DNA from: an uncultured Bacteroidota bacterium
GTDB taxonomy: Bacteria > Bacteroidota > Bacteroidia > Chitinophagales > Chitinophagaceae
Length of the DNA: 42,701 bases
Assembly: GCA_937902875.1 (NCBI GenBank)
Contig: CALFNL010000265.1
Coordinates: 1 to 42,701 of the forward strand
Direction of reading: 5' to 3'
Numbering within the stretch: position 1 is the first letter of the stretch; every line of letters begins with the position of its first letter. The notes beneath the pieces are model-generated. The model was not told the DNA's origin. It searched no databases and worked only from the letters and a program-made list of their open reading frames with translations. Of the stretch, positions 10,548 to 21,000 are shown in pieces. A program made the translations under genes and the position numbers.

Positions 10548-11974
10548 GTGTCAAATATTTTACCGGCATTCAGAATATTATTGGGATCGAATACTTTCTT
10601 GATCCCCCTCATTATTTCCAATTGATTGTTGTTAAAAACTATATTCATGTATTCTTTTTGAACCAGCCCGATACCATGTTCTCCTGAAATAGTTCCTCCG
10701 AGACTATAAACCAGTTCAAATAAGGCCCTCAGGCATTTCACCATCGCAGGATCCTCCAGGCTATTCAACGTTCCTTCCTTCCTGATTCGTATGTGCAGAT
10801 TGCCATCTCCCGCATGCCCATAGCAAACCGCATGAAAATCATATTCACGTCCCAGTTTCTTCACCCCCCTGATTAGTGTGGGTAATTCTGCCCTGGGCAC
10901 AACTGTGTCTTCTTCTATCGTATAGCCCTTCAATTTTACGGCTTCGGCAACCCTCCTCCTCAGTTTCCACAATTCTGCCTTCTGCCTTGCATCATCCGCA
11001 AAATAAACTTCTCCGCAATCGTATGCTGTTAAGAGTTCGCTAATTGATTCCATTTCACTCATGAGTGTGTCAGGATGATTTCCATCCACCTCTATGATCA
11101 GATGCGCTTCCGTATCATCGGCAATCGGTACGGGCGAACTGCCCAGCATCTCACTCACTATCTTCAATGCATCTATTTCCACCAGTTCCAGAGCACTGGG
11201 CGTAAAGCCGGCCCTGAAAATGGCGCTCACGGCCTCACCGGCCTTTTCCAGGGAACGGAATGGAACAAGCATCAGGAGATCATATTTGGGCAAGGGAATA
11301 AGTTTCAACACAATCCTGGTGACTATTCCTAATGTGCCTTCACTCCCAACCACCAGTTGGGTGAGATTGTATCCGGTTGAATTTTTCAAAACGTTCGCGC
11401 CAGTCCAAATGATTTCTCCACTGGGCAGCACCATCTCCAGGTTGATAACATAATCCCTGACTACTCCATATTTTACTGCCTTGGGTCCACCGCTGTTTTC
11501 CGCAATATTTCCGCCAATAAAACAGGAACCCCGGCTGCTCGGATCGGGAGGATAGAATAATCCTTTGGCTTTTACGGCATCCTGCAGCACTTCAGTGATT
11601 ACACCCGGTTCGGTAATAGCCTGCAGATTGCGCTCGTCAATATTTATGATGGAATTGAGCCGCTCTGTGGAAATAACTACCCCGCCCAACTGTGGAAGGG
11701 CTCCTCCGCTCAGTCCCGTACCCGCGCCCCGGGGGGTAACGGGAATCAAACGTCTGTTGCATATCTTCAATATCTCACTAATCTCATTTGCATTCCCCGG
11801 CCTCAATACCAGGTCTGGCAAATAATGCAGCATTTCCGTTTCATCCCGCGAATAGTTTTCCAGCGTTTCACCATCGGCAATTACATGTTCATCTCCTACT
11901 ATCTTCCTGAATTGGCCGATATCTTCCTGGCTGATCTTTTCCTTTACTGGGTTCATGTTTATAAATTTCAACAA
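10544..11974 (-). CDS. FAD-linked oxidase, GlcD/D-lactate dehydrogenase-like
   Basis: PRGAGTGLSGGALP FAD-binding loop, SSRGSCFIGGNIAENSGGPKAVKYG, VCYGHAGDGNLHIRI, GTISGEHGIG. Confidence 0.92.
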   Translation of the reverse strand: MLKFINMNPVKEKISQEDIGQFRKIVGDEHVIADGETLENYSRDETEMLHYLPDLVLRPGNANEISEILKICNRRLIPVTPRGAGTGLSGGALPQLGGVVISTERLNSIINIDERNLQAITEPGVITEVLQDAVKAKGLFYPPDPSSRGSCFIGGNIAENSGGPKAVKYGVVRDYVINLEMVLPSGEIIWTGANVLKNSTGYNLTQLVVGSEGTLGIVTRIVLKLIPLPKYDLLMLVPFRSLEKAGEAVSAIFRAGFTPSALELVEIDALKIVSEMLGSSPVPIADDTEAHLIIEVDGNHPDTLMSEMESISELLTAYDCGEVYFADDARQKAELWKLRRRVAEAVKLKGYTIEEDTVVPRAELPTLIRGVKKLGREYDFHAVCYGHAGDGNLHIRIRKEGTLNSLEDPAMVKCLRALFELVYSLGGTISGEHGIGLVQKEYMNIVFNNNQLEIMRGIKKVFDPNNILNAGKIFDT

Positions 11975-12172
11975 TGCATGTAAAAATCGGAAATGCTGTC
12001 CATTTCAGGAAATCCTGATATTTCTTCACTTTTTACCAGTTGAATCCCCGGCCCCCCTGGAATGGAAAGCTCCGGATCTCAAACCAGATAGAGCCCTTGA
12101 TTGGCCAACCAGCAAGACCAGCCTTGATTTCATTTTTTTTTCTTAAAAAAACTAAATGCTGATGCAACATTT

Positions 12173-12210
12173 TACGAATATCATCGTACTTTTATACGAA
12201 GGAAATCGTA
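12173..12210. promoter_or_regulatory. Candidate tandem operator: TACGA-N6-TCGTA twice, four half-sites at 11-bp spacing
   Basis: TACGA 12173-12177, TCGTA 12184-12188, TACGA 12195-12199, TCGTA 12206-12210, 30-67 bp upstream of the preferred start at 12240. Confidence 0.6.
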
Positions 12211-12239
12211 TTAAATCATTCAAAGTAAAAATAGCCAGT

Positions 12240-13010
12240 ATGACACAAAAAAAATCAATGCAAAGAGCCATAGTATCAGGAGCACTGGCGGCCTGCCTGG
12301 GCATAAGCTCCATGGCCTGGGCTTTTCATGAAAAAGTGCCATATCATTCGGGGAATCCGATTCCGGGAACACGCGTTCCCATTTCCGTTAGTGATACCAT
12401 TCCGTCGGAAAAAAAGATTCAACAAAAAGTAGAATCGGAGGTGATTGACAGATCCATGGAAGAAATTAACCGGGCCCTGAAAGACCTGAACATTGAATTG
12501 AAAAAAGTGGATTTGACCGATTTGCGCCTGGAAATGGGAAAAGCGATGAAGGAGATTGACATGAAAGATATCCGTGTTGAAGTAGAGACTGCCTTGAAAA
12601 ATGTGGAATGGGATAAGATACAGGATGAAGTTAATAGAGCCATGAAGGATGTGAAAGTAAATGTTGACCTTGACATCGTGCAAAAAAGCCTGGAGGCCAG
12701 CAGGGAAGCATTGAAAGAAAATTGGGAAAAGGCCTGGAAAGATGAAATGAAAAAAGCCGGAGTAGAAATGCACCGCTTAAAGAATTTCCTTTTGGGCCTT
12801 GAAAAAGACGGATTGATAAAGAAGGGAGAGCCCTATACAATTGAGATCAAAAATGGAGAACTATTCATCAACGGCAAAGAACAACCCAAAAATATAACTG
12901 ACAAATACCGGAATTCAGAAGAGTACAAGAGCTATTTCAAAAAAGACGGAAATTTCAAAATTAAATCAAACGGGAAAGATGATCAGGAAGATGATGATGA
13001 TCTGATTTAG
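12240..13010 (+). CDS. Predicted exported helical-repeat protein with acidic C-terminus, function unknown
   Basis: Internal ATG at 12240 gives a good signal peptide (MTQKKSMQRAIVSGALAACLGISSMAWA); recurring A(L/M)K(D/E/N) helices; C-terminus GKDDQEDDDDLI. The ORF track starts at 12156. Confidence 0.75.
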   Translation: MTQKKSMQRAIVSGALAACLGISSMAWAFHEKVPYHSGNPIPGTRVPISVSDTIPSEKKIQQKVESEVIDRSMEEINRALKDLNIELKKVDLTDLRLEMGKAMKEIDMKDIRVEVETALKNVEWDKIQDEVNRAMKDVKVNVDLDIVQKSLEASREALKENWEKAWKDEMKKAGVEMHRLKNFLLGLEKDGLIKKGEPYTIEIKNGELFINGKEQPKNITDKYRNSEEYKSYFKKDGNFKIKSNGKDDQEDDDDLI

Positions 13011-13282
13011 GATCAAGACAAAATGCGGGAGCCCTGATTTATTGCTTTCAAATTATGCTTTGCTGGCGACCGGTTTGCGTTTCCGCGATTCATTGAGAGT
13101 CATTGCCAGCAAGGGTTTTCCATTCATATTTTGGAATGAAGCCCGTGCTATTTTTTTTGTTAAATTTCATTGACCGAATATGGCGTTTGCAATAATATCC
13201 GGTTTAATATGTTCTTGCATGAAACCGGCGTGCGGCGAAACTTAAACTGAAAAGATCCTGCCGGGAACTCATACAAATATTA

Positions 13283-13723
13283 TTGGGCATGATCATCAGC
13301 AAGACAAGATTTTTCCTGCTGCTAATGGGGTTGGTGATCACTCCATTTCTTGCATATAAGTTCATATGGATCTTAAAGTCGGAAAAAACTATTGGTACCA
13401 TGTGCTTTGTTAGCAAGAGTTACAGTGGCCAAATAGTGCATGTTTTCTCTGTCATTAATTTTATCAGGGGCAAAGACACCATTTGGTTTCACAGCAATGA
13501 CAATATCCTGTTTCGCCGTGGAGAAATAGTTCCGGTAAGGTATCAAAGGCATGACCCCAATGACGCGAGAGTGGACATATTCGTTTCCATATGGGGCGAC
13601 ACACTGGGCTATGGCGGGGTGTTGCTATTGATAGTCATGATCATGTTCCTGCATCCGGAAGTGGTTCCCCGCGGTTCAATACTTTTGCTGATTACCAAAA
13701 AACCATTTATCAGGTTGTCGTGA
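13283..13723 (+). CDS. Small membrane protein, DUF3592-like
   Basis: N- and C-terminal TM segments around a beta region with FRRGEIVPVRYQRHDPNDARVD, typical of DUF3592-like proteins. Confidence 0.6.
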   Translation: MGMIISKTRFFLLLMGLVITPFLAYKFIWILKSEKTIGTMCFVSKSYSGQIVHVFSVINFIRGKDTIWFHSNDNILFRRGEIVPVRYQRHDPNDARVDIFVSIWGDTLGYGGVLLLIVMIMFLHPEVVPRGSILLLITKKPFIRLS

Positions 13724-13809
13724 TTCCGATTCATTCCGTCGGGCGCCAGCCTGCTTACAGGTTTGGTGAAACATATCATTTTCTATTCTCTCACATGGCT
13801 TCCTTTCAA

Positions 13810-15210
13810 CTACCAGTTAAAAAAGCTCTTCGCATTATAATAGCAGATATCGCCGACAATTTTTCCTATCCATGGAATATCTGCAGGCAATTCTCCTCTC
13901 TCTATTTCCTCTCCAAAAATATTACAGAGCAGGCGCCTGAAATATTCATGCCTGGGAAACGACAGGAAGCTCCTGCTGTCGGTGAGCATGCCCACGAACC
14001 GACTCAGCAAACCTATATGGCTGAGTGCATTGATCTGCCGTGTCATCCCATCCTTTTGATCCTGGAACCACCAGGCAGAGCCATATTGAATTTTCCCGGC
14101 AATGGAGCCGTCGTTGAAATTTCCGGTCATGCTGGCCATTAGTTCGTTGTCTGCCGGGTTAAGATTATAAAGAATGGTTTTTGTCAATTGGTTATTGCAG
14201 TCCAGGCTATCCAGGAACCTGGCAAGGGGAGCGGCATGCTGAGAGTCTCCAATGGAATCCCAGCCTGTGTCGGAACCCAGTTTAGCAGTCTGGCGGCTGT
14301 TATTGTTTCGCAGCGCGCCCAGGTGAAACTGTTGCACCCATCCCTTTTCCCAGTCCCATATGGCAAATTGGAACAGAAGGGCCGATTGGAATTTTGCCGC
14401 TGCTTCCTGAGATGGGTTATGACCAGATAGTATAGCCGAAAATATTGATTCGATCTCCTTTTCTGTATATTCTTCCAAATGCATCTGTGCTATTCCATGA
14501 TCGGATACATTGCATCCCTTTGAAGCAAAATAATCGTGACGCAACTTCAGAGCCTTCAGAAAATCTTTGTAGGAGCCAATGGAAACATTGCTAACGGATT
14601 CAAGCCTATCAACATAGTCATTGAACCGGGCGGCATTACTCACTTCCGCAGCCCTGTCTGGCCGGAAAGTGGGCAGCACTTTTATCTCAAACCCATCCCT
14701 CTGAATCCTGGCATGATGTTCCAGGTCAGATACCGGGTCGTCGGTGGTGCAAATCACTTCCACATTCATCTTTCGGAGCAGATTGCGAACGGAATAATCA
14801 GGGCCTTGCAGGAGCGCGCCAGTAGATTCGAAGATCTTTTTAGCTGAATGGAGATCCAGCAGATCATGAATTCCGAAATATCGCTGCAGTTCCAAATGGG
14901 TCCAATGATAAAGGGGATTGCGCATTGTATAAGGAACTGTAGCCGCCCATTGTTCAAACTTCCTGAAGTCTGACTGATTTCCCGTGCAAAAACTTTCATC
15001 AACACCATTAGTCCTCATGGCCCTCCACTTATAATGATCCCCGTTCAGCCAGGCTTCTGTGATATTTTTGAAGCTGACATCGGTGGCAATTTGGTCAGGA
15101 GGCAGGTGACTATGAAAATCAATGATGGGTATCTCCTTTGCATACTCGTGATATAACCTTTGCCCAGCCCTGTTGTGCAAGAGGAAATCTTCGTCCAGAA
15201 ATTTTTTCAT
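13810..15210 (-). CDS. uxaC: Glucuronate isomerase
   Basis: FLDEDFLLHNRAGQRLYHEYAKEIPIIDFHSHLPP; VICTTDDPVSDLEHH; LTDSRSFLSFPRHEYFRRLLCNIFG. Confidence 0.95.
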   Translation of the reverse strand: MKKFLDEDFLLHNRAGQRLYHEYAKEIPIIDFHSHLPPDQIATDVSFKNITEAWLNGDHYKWRAMRTNGVDESFCTGNQSDFRKFEQWAATVPYTMRNPLYHWTHLELQRYFGIHDLLDLHSAKKIFESTGALLQGPDYSVRNLLRKMNVEVICTTDDPVSDLEHHARIQRDGFEIKVLPTFRPDRAAEVSNAARFNDYVDRLESVSNVSIGSYKDFLKALKLRHDYFASKGCNVSDHGIAQMHLEEYTEKEIESIFSAILSGHNPSQEAAAKFQSALLFQFAIWDWEKGWVQQFHLGALRNNNSRQTAKLGSDTGWDSIGDSQHAAPLARFLDSLDCNNQLTKTILYNLNPADNELMASMTGNFNDGSIAGKIQYGSAWWFQDQKDGMTRQINALSHIGLLSRFVGMLTDSRSFLSFPRHEYFRRLLCNIFGEEIERGELPADIPWIGKIVGDICYYNAKSFFNW

Positions 15211-15234
15211 AATAATGTTTAATTCTTTAAGGGT

Positions 15235-16737
15235 TCACACAATGCCTGTTGAAATCGTTTCGGCCACGCCTTTTTCCATCATGAGTTCCAGTTCTTTTTT
15301 CACCAATTGCGGGAAACCCTGAAGAAGAGAAAGATCATGGCCCCAGAGTTCAGTTTCCCTGAGCACCTGATCCACCAACCCCGATGGAGCCGATTGCCGC
15401 CAGATTTTGGAAAACCAGGCGGCCTTATCATCATGCAGCGCATAATATTTCCCATTCCGCAATCCGAAATATTTTCCATTTTCTTCTTTTTCGACCCGCA
15501 TGAACAGGATGTAAGCGGCGAATCCTTTTGCGAATAATGGGGGGGCCCCATGATAGAGATCATAATATTTCAGTAAGATTGGAATATCTCTCAATTTCAT
15601 CTTTGAAGAATATTGCAGGCTGATGCTAAGCCATTGGTGGTGGAGATGCGGATTGCGAAAACGATCCAGCACCTTGCCCCCAAAATCAAGTGCATCATTT
15701 TCCGGCACCGGGTATGGAATGGCTTTTGCAATTTCCCGCAGCATGATATCTTCTATGAATTGGCACATGATCTTATCATTCATGGCCTGCACTACGTTGT
15801 CGAAACCACTCAGGTAAGCCGCGGCGCAGCAGATGGTGTGCACACCGTTGAGCAATCGCAATTTCAATTCACGAAAAAGATTGATGTCAGGAGCCACTAT
15901 TACGGCCTTGTCCACGGCCGCAAAACTCAGCCTATCCGCCACTTTTTTATCTCCTTCAATCGCCCAGAGCCGGTATGATTCCGCAATAATCATCAATTCA
16001 TCTGTATAGCCCAATTCATTTTCAATGGCGTGTTTCACTTCATGTGCCGGCCTGCCCGGAACTATGCGGTCAACCAGTGAATCGCAAAACTGATTGCAGG
16101 TTTCAAGCCATTTTTGGAAATGGTCGCCTAATGCATTGCGCCTGCATAATTCCATTATGATTGCCTTCAATTGCTTTCCATTATTGCTGATGAGTTCTGT
16201 TGGTACCACCACTGTTCCGGATTCCTCGCTTCCATTGAAAGCCTTGTATCGCTCATACAGAAAAGCGATCAATTTTCCCGGGAATGAAGATGGGGGTTGG
16301 TCCCCAATATGATCATCGACCAGTTGAATGCCCACTTCAGTGGTATTGGAAATGATCAGGTTCATGTTTGGGTTATGGGCGCATTGCAAAATATCCTTCC
16401 ATTGGGTGGAGGCCTGGAGCACCCGGCTAACGGAGGCGTTGATAATATTTTCCTCGATCAATTGACCAGCTTCCATTCCCCGCACGCAGAGCGTATATAG
16501 TCCGTCCTGATTTGCGAAAGCAGCCGCATCTCCGCTTTCCGTGGATTTCACCATTACGATTCTCCCATTGAAAATGCCCTGCTTATTGGCCTGGTCTATG
16601 AAATAATCCGGAAGGCCACGGAGCAGGCTTCCTGTTCCAAATTGCAGTACCCTTTCAGGCAAATTCAAAATGTCCTCATTAGGTATTTCAATTTTCCCCG
16701 GCCTGATGTATTGCAGATTAGTTTTGGAAAGAATCAT
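15235..16737 (-). CDS. uxaB: Tagaturonate reductase / altronate oxidoreductase
   Basis: VLQFGTGSLLRGLPDYFID; IISNTTEVGI; LLNGVHTICCAAAYLSGFDNVVQAM, typical of the mannitol dehydrogenase-like UxaB family. Confidence 0.92.
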   Translation of the reverse strand: MILSKTNLQYIRPGKIEIPNEDILNLPERVLQFGTGSLLRGLPDYFIDQANKQGIFNGRIVMVKSTESGDAAAFANQDGLYTLCVRGMEAGQLIEENIINASVSRVLQASTQWKDILQCAHNPNMNLIISNTTEVGIQLVDDHIGDQPPSSFPGKLIAFLYERYKAFNGSEESGTVVVPTELISNNGKQLKAIIMELCRRNALGDHFQKWLETCNQFCDSLVDRIVPGRPAHEVKHAIENELGYTDELMIIAESYRLWAIEGDKKVADRLSFAAVDKAVIVAPDINLFRELKLRLLNGVHTICCAAAYLSGFDNVVQAMNDKIMCQFIEDIMLREIAKAIPYPVPENDALDFGGKVLDRFRNPHLHHQWLSISLQYSSKMKLRDIPILLKYYDLYHGAPPLFAKGFAAYILFMRVEKEENGKYFGLRNGKYYALHDDKAAWFSKIWRQSAPSGLVDQVLRETELWGHDLSLLQGFPQLVKKELELMMEKGVAETISTGIV

Positions 16738-16833
16738 GGCTGTTTCGGCCCGTATTTAAGTAGAGGCGTCAAAAATTAAAACAAAAAATGGAATTCAGGT
16801 TCGTTTCTGCTATCAATCCAAAAATATTTCGGA

Positions 16834-18003
16834 TCAGAACCTTGGGACGGGGCATTGCGTTTGGCGAAGACTACCATTATTCACATTGTAGAATCCTTCA
16901 TGGATCAGCGCGAATTCAGAAGCCCCCTGCGCATTATTGTAGTTCTTGAGTGAAGAAGTAGTTGCATCAAAAGAGAATGTGATCATGAGAGATTTCCATT
17001 GGTAGCCGATCATTGGTATGAAAGCGTCACCGCCGCGGTAGTATAGTCCTCCTATCACCTGCTGTTCTCCGTCACCAGACAGGTTATAGTTGGCATGCAT
17101 GCCAATTGTAAATTCCCTGGACCTGGCCTGCGTTGTGAAATAAGCGCCGGGGCTGATGATTACCTGGTCGTTCAATTTCAATACAGCGTCTGCGAACGCG
17201 ATATATCTCCTTGGAATTTTATTGTCATAACCAGGCACATCATTGAAGAAGCTTTCCTTAGGCGCATTGATGTGTTGAACGGAGGCGCCGCCATGGAGGT
17301 AAATATTATCTGTTGGGAACCAGGCATAGTTGAGGCCAACCTGAACGTCCAGATAATTGATGCTTGTAGCCGCAAAGTTCTCACCACTTGGAGCGCCTAC
17401 GTCGAAAAATTTACCATTCCATTGATTGTCGTAAGTGAATTTGGTCACATCCACGCGTTTATTCGCCCAGCCCAGGTTAAATCCTGCAGACAGCAAGCCA
17501 GTGGATCCCAGCATCTGGTGATAGGCCGCGGATCCATATATCTTGGTAGAGGTGAGATTTCCACTGCCGGCAACATCATGCAAAATCACCCCGCCCAAGC
17601 CTACCCATCCGGATTCGAAGCGATCTCTGAAAACCTGTGCATCACCAAAAACGCTCATGGTCTTAAATGGAACCGGTATGCTGGTCCACTGTTGCCTGTA
17701 GTTGGCGCCCAACCGGTAGTCATGATCGGGCAGGAATCCGGTATTGGCAGGATTGGTAGTTAATGGTGAATTGAAGAATTGCGAAAAATGGAGATCCTGT
17801 GCATATGTGAAAGGACCATGACCAATTGAAAAGACAATACACAAAACCACCAAGAATGATCGCCGCCATCTGCCGAAGAAGGCGACGGTATATGCTCGCG
17901 GCTGTTTGTCCAAATGCCCTGGAAAAAGAGCAGCACCAGCATCATTTGCCAAGGCACCCGCATAATCTGGTATGTGAACAATTTTTTTCATAGTATCCAT
18001 CAT
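16834..18003 (-). CDS. PorP/SprF family type IX secretion system membrane protein
   Basis: DLHFSQFFNSPLTTNPANTGFLPDHDYRLGANYRQQWTSIPVPFKTMSVFGDAQ is diagnostic of PorP/SprF. Confidence 0.93.
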   Translation of the reverse strand: MMDTMKKIVHIPDYAGALANDAGAALFPGHLDKQPRAYTVAFFGRWRRSFLVVLCIVFSIGHGPFTYAQDLHFSQFFNSPLTTNPANTGFLPDHDYRLGANYRQQWTSIPVPFKTMSVFGDAQVFRDRFESGWVGLGGVILHDVAGSGNLTSTKIYGSAAYHQMLGSTGLLSAGFNLGWANKRVDVTKFTYDNQWNGKFFDVGAPSGENFAATSINYLDVQVGLNYAWFPTDNIYLHGGASVQHINAPKESFFNDVPGYDNKIPRRYIAFADAVLKLNDQVIISPGAYFTTQARSREFTIGMHANYNLSGDGEQQVIGGLYYRGGDAFIPMIGYQWKSLMITFSFDATTSSLKNYNNAQGASEFALIHEGFYNVNNGSLRQTQCPVPRF

Positions 18004-18042
18004 TCCTCAAATCAAAACATTTTCATTAAAACGACGGTCACT

Positions 18043-21000
18043 CTATCTCAATAACGTAATGTCTCCCTTTTTAGTTGTTCTTGTTCCATCCGTAAACTCC
18101 ACTTCCAACGTATAAGCATAAGCATCCAAAGGCTGCAAGACTCCCTTGTATTTACCATCCCATCCCTGGTTGCGATCGGTGGTTTGGAAAACCATTTGTC
18201 CCCATCTGTTATAGATACGGAAAATCATTTTACCAATAGCATAACCCCTCACTTTTACCTCGTCATTCACTCCGTCGCCATTGGGGCTGAATGCATTGGG
18301 TACGGCAATCAGTGGCGTCACAATGGCCTGCACCGCTGTGCAAACGGTATCTGTGCAGCCGAATTGATTATAGGCTACGAGGCAGGCATTGAAGGTTCCG
18401 GTTGCATTATACTGGTGAACGGGGTTTACCTGGGTGGAACTATCTCCATCTCCAAATGACCACTTATAGCGCACCGCGTTTGTGGAAGTATTGGTAAATG
18501 TTGTGGGCGTATTTTCCAGTGATGGTATGGGACTGAAACTGAATCCTGCCGCTGGCCGGGGATGCACGTTGATGGTAAATGTTGTAGTATCACTGAGGTT
18601 ACAGGTAGATGGATCATCGGCAATCAGTGTAACCAGGTAGCTGCCTATGGTATTGTATAAATGCGTAGGAGAGAAATCGGTAGAGGTGGTGCCGTCGCCA
18701 AAATCCCAGCGGAACGTTTGGCCGGCCACCGTAGTATTATCAAAAGTTGCCAGATGCGGAACGCAACCATCGGGCGATGTAGTAAATTGCGCGATCACAT
18801 TGGGCGCCAGCCTGATGGTTTTTGAAACTGAATCAGGCGCATTGCAATAACTTGTGTCTGTCAGGATCAGGTTAACTATATAGGTGCCAGGAGCCGCATA
18901 GGAATGGTTGACAGGCAGGCTGCCCGTCACCACATTGGGGGTATTATCGCCAAAATTCCAGGTAAAGGAATTCAGACCGAAAGGCTTGCCTGGCGGGAAT
19001 CCTGAGATATTGTTGAATTGATAGGTCAGGCTTTGGCAGGGAGGCAGTTTCACGGGATTGAAATCCAGGACCGCCCGGTCATTTCGCGCCCTGATGGTCA
19101 CATAGGAAGTATCCCGCACGATACATTTACTGGAGTCTATGGCGATCAGCATTACCTGGTACACGCCGGTAGCATTGTACACATGACTCGTATCGAAGCT
19201 CGTAGTAGTCACTACCGGTGAGCCATCACCGAAATGCCATTCGTATTTGACGGCCTTTTTCAGCGTGTCTGAAAAATCCACTTTCAATGGAACGCAACCA
19301 CTGGTATCATGCGGAACCCCGTTTATCGAAGCGAGGACACCGGCCTTCACGCCGCTAAAATCCATTTCTATTTTTACCGCCGCCAGGTTACAACTGTTAG
19401 GGTTACCCGAAGTTGGGCGCCATGCCCCCGGCGTTGTCGGGAAGGTGGCCGGAAAAGACGTAGCAAGGCAGTTGGCGCAGATGGCCTGGTAAATGATTCC
19501 ATTAGCGTCAAAGCGGCTGGTGCCTCCGTCAACGTGGTCTCCAAATCCTCCCTGCTGTCCGAAAAATGCACCGAACAAGACACTGGTCGCATTTTTCTCC
19601 ATCACAAAAAAGTAAAAGTCCCTTCCATCCGTTGTGCAGCCATTCGGATATACATTGCAGTTTTGAGTTGGCATTCCAAATGTACCCGCGGTGCCGAACG
19701 GATCGGTGGTACCCGGCTCGAGTGCTCCGCCCCATCCCGAAACATAAACGTTTTCACACCTGTCAACCAGAAAGGCGACCGGTGAAATATTCGGCGAGAA
19801 AGATCCGGAACCAAATACGGTAGAATACACAAAATCCGAAAGATCGGGCTTCAATTTGACGATAAACTGCTTGGAATTGGGAAGAAATGCATTTGCATTA
19901 ACTACCGGCCAGTTGCCAGTGGTGATCCCCATCGCATAGGGAAATCCGCTATAGTCAAACTTCAATCCATACACGGCATCAATGCCTCCGGTTCCCAGGT
20001 AAGTAGTCTTTATCAAAGTTCTTCCGTCATTACTGATGATGCTTACAAAGCCATCGCACACACCGCCATTGAATGCGGGCTCTTTCACACCAGACTTATC
20101 TCCCGGAAAATCATTGCTGATCGTGGCCCCTCCCACATAAATATTATTGTTAACAGGATCCAGCGCCATCACGAAAGCGCCGTCTTCTTTGGAGCCTCCG
20201 ATATAGCTGCTGAATAGCACACTGTTAACATTAGGTGATAATTTCAAAACCACACCGTCTTGAAAACCCCCGCCAAACGTTCCCTGAAATGCATTGGAAG
20301 TTGGAAAATTTGAGGACTGCGTGCAGGATGCTATGTAAATATTATTGGCTGCATCGAGGATCACTTCACTCCTGGAATCGTCCCCATAAAAATTATTTAT
20401 TCGATCAGGACCTGTTCTGCTCGTCTTGATATTGATGGCATCATCTCTATCACCTCCGATTCTCATGGATCCTACCAGAGCAGTGCCGGAATCATTCAAT
20501 TTGGTAACGCCCAGGTCCCAACCACCCCCGGTTCCCACAAGATTACCGGCAGGAAACAATGGGTAATTGTCGGAAGAAGTTCTCCCGATCACCACCAGTT
20601 GTCCCTGCTGATCCACGAACATACTATGAGGATGGTCGTTACCACTGCCGCCGATATAGGTGGCATATACCCTGTTTCTGCCTGTGGAACTGAATTTCAT
20701 GATGCCAATATCAACCGGCTCATTAGAAGTTCCTCCCTGGTAAGTAGTTTGGAATGCACCTATTGAAACGGGAAATCCGTTTCCAAATACTATCCCGCCT
20801 GAGTAGAAAGTGCCGTCAGGCCCAAAAGTTGCTGTATAACCCCATTGATCAACCAGGCTGCCAGTAAAAGTGGAAAATTTTAATGCGGGATCTATCACCA
20901 GAATTTCAGAAGGTGAATAACCTTTCACCTTGAATTTTATGATATTGCCGGAAGTTAATACGTATTTGCATTCCACTTCCTCCCTACCGCTATTCCTGGC

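Noticed and set aside
12131-12151. T9 tract followed by A-rich run as a terminator or phase-variable homopolymer
   Set aside because: No stable stem precedes the tract and it is outside coding sequence; slippage would have no clear effect.
13591-14142. 183-aa + strand ORF overlapping the DUF3592-like gene and uxaC
   Set aside because: Overlaps two better-supported genes on both strands; no family signature.
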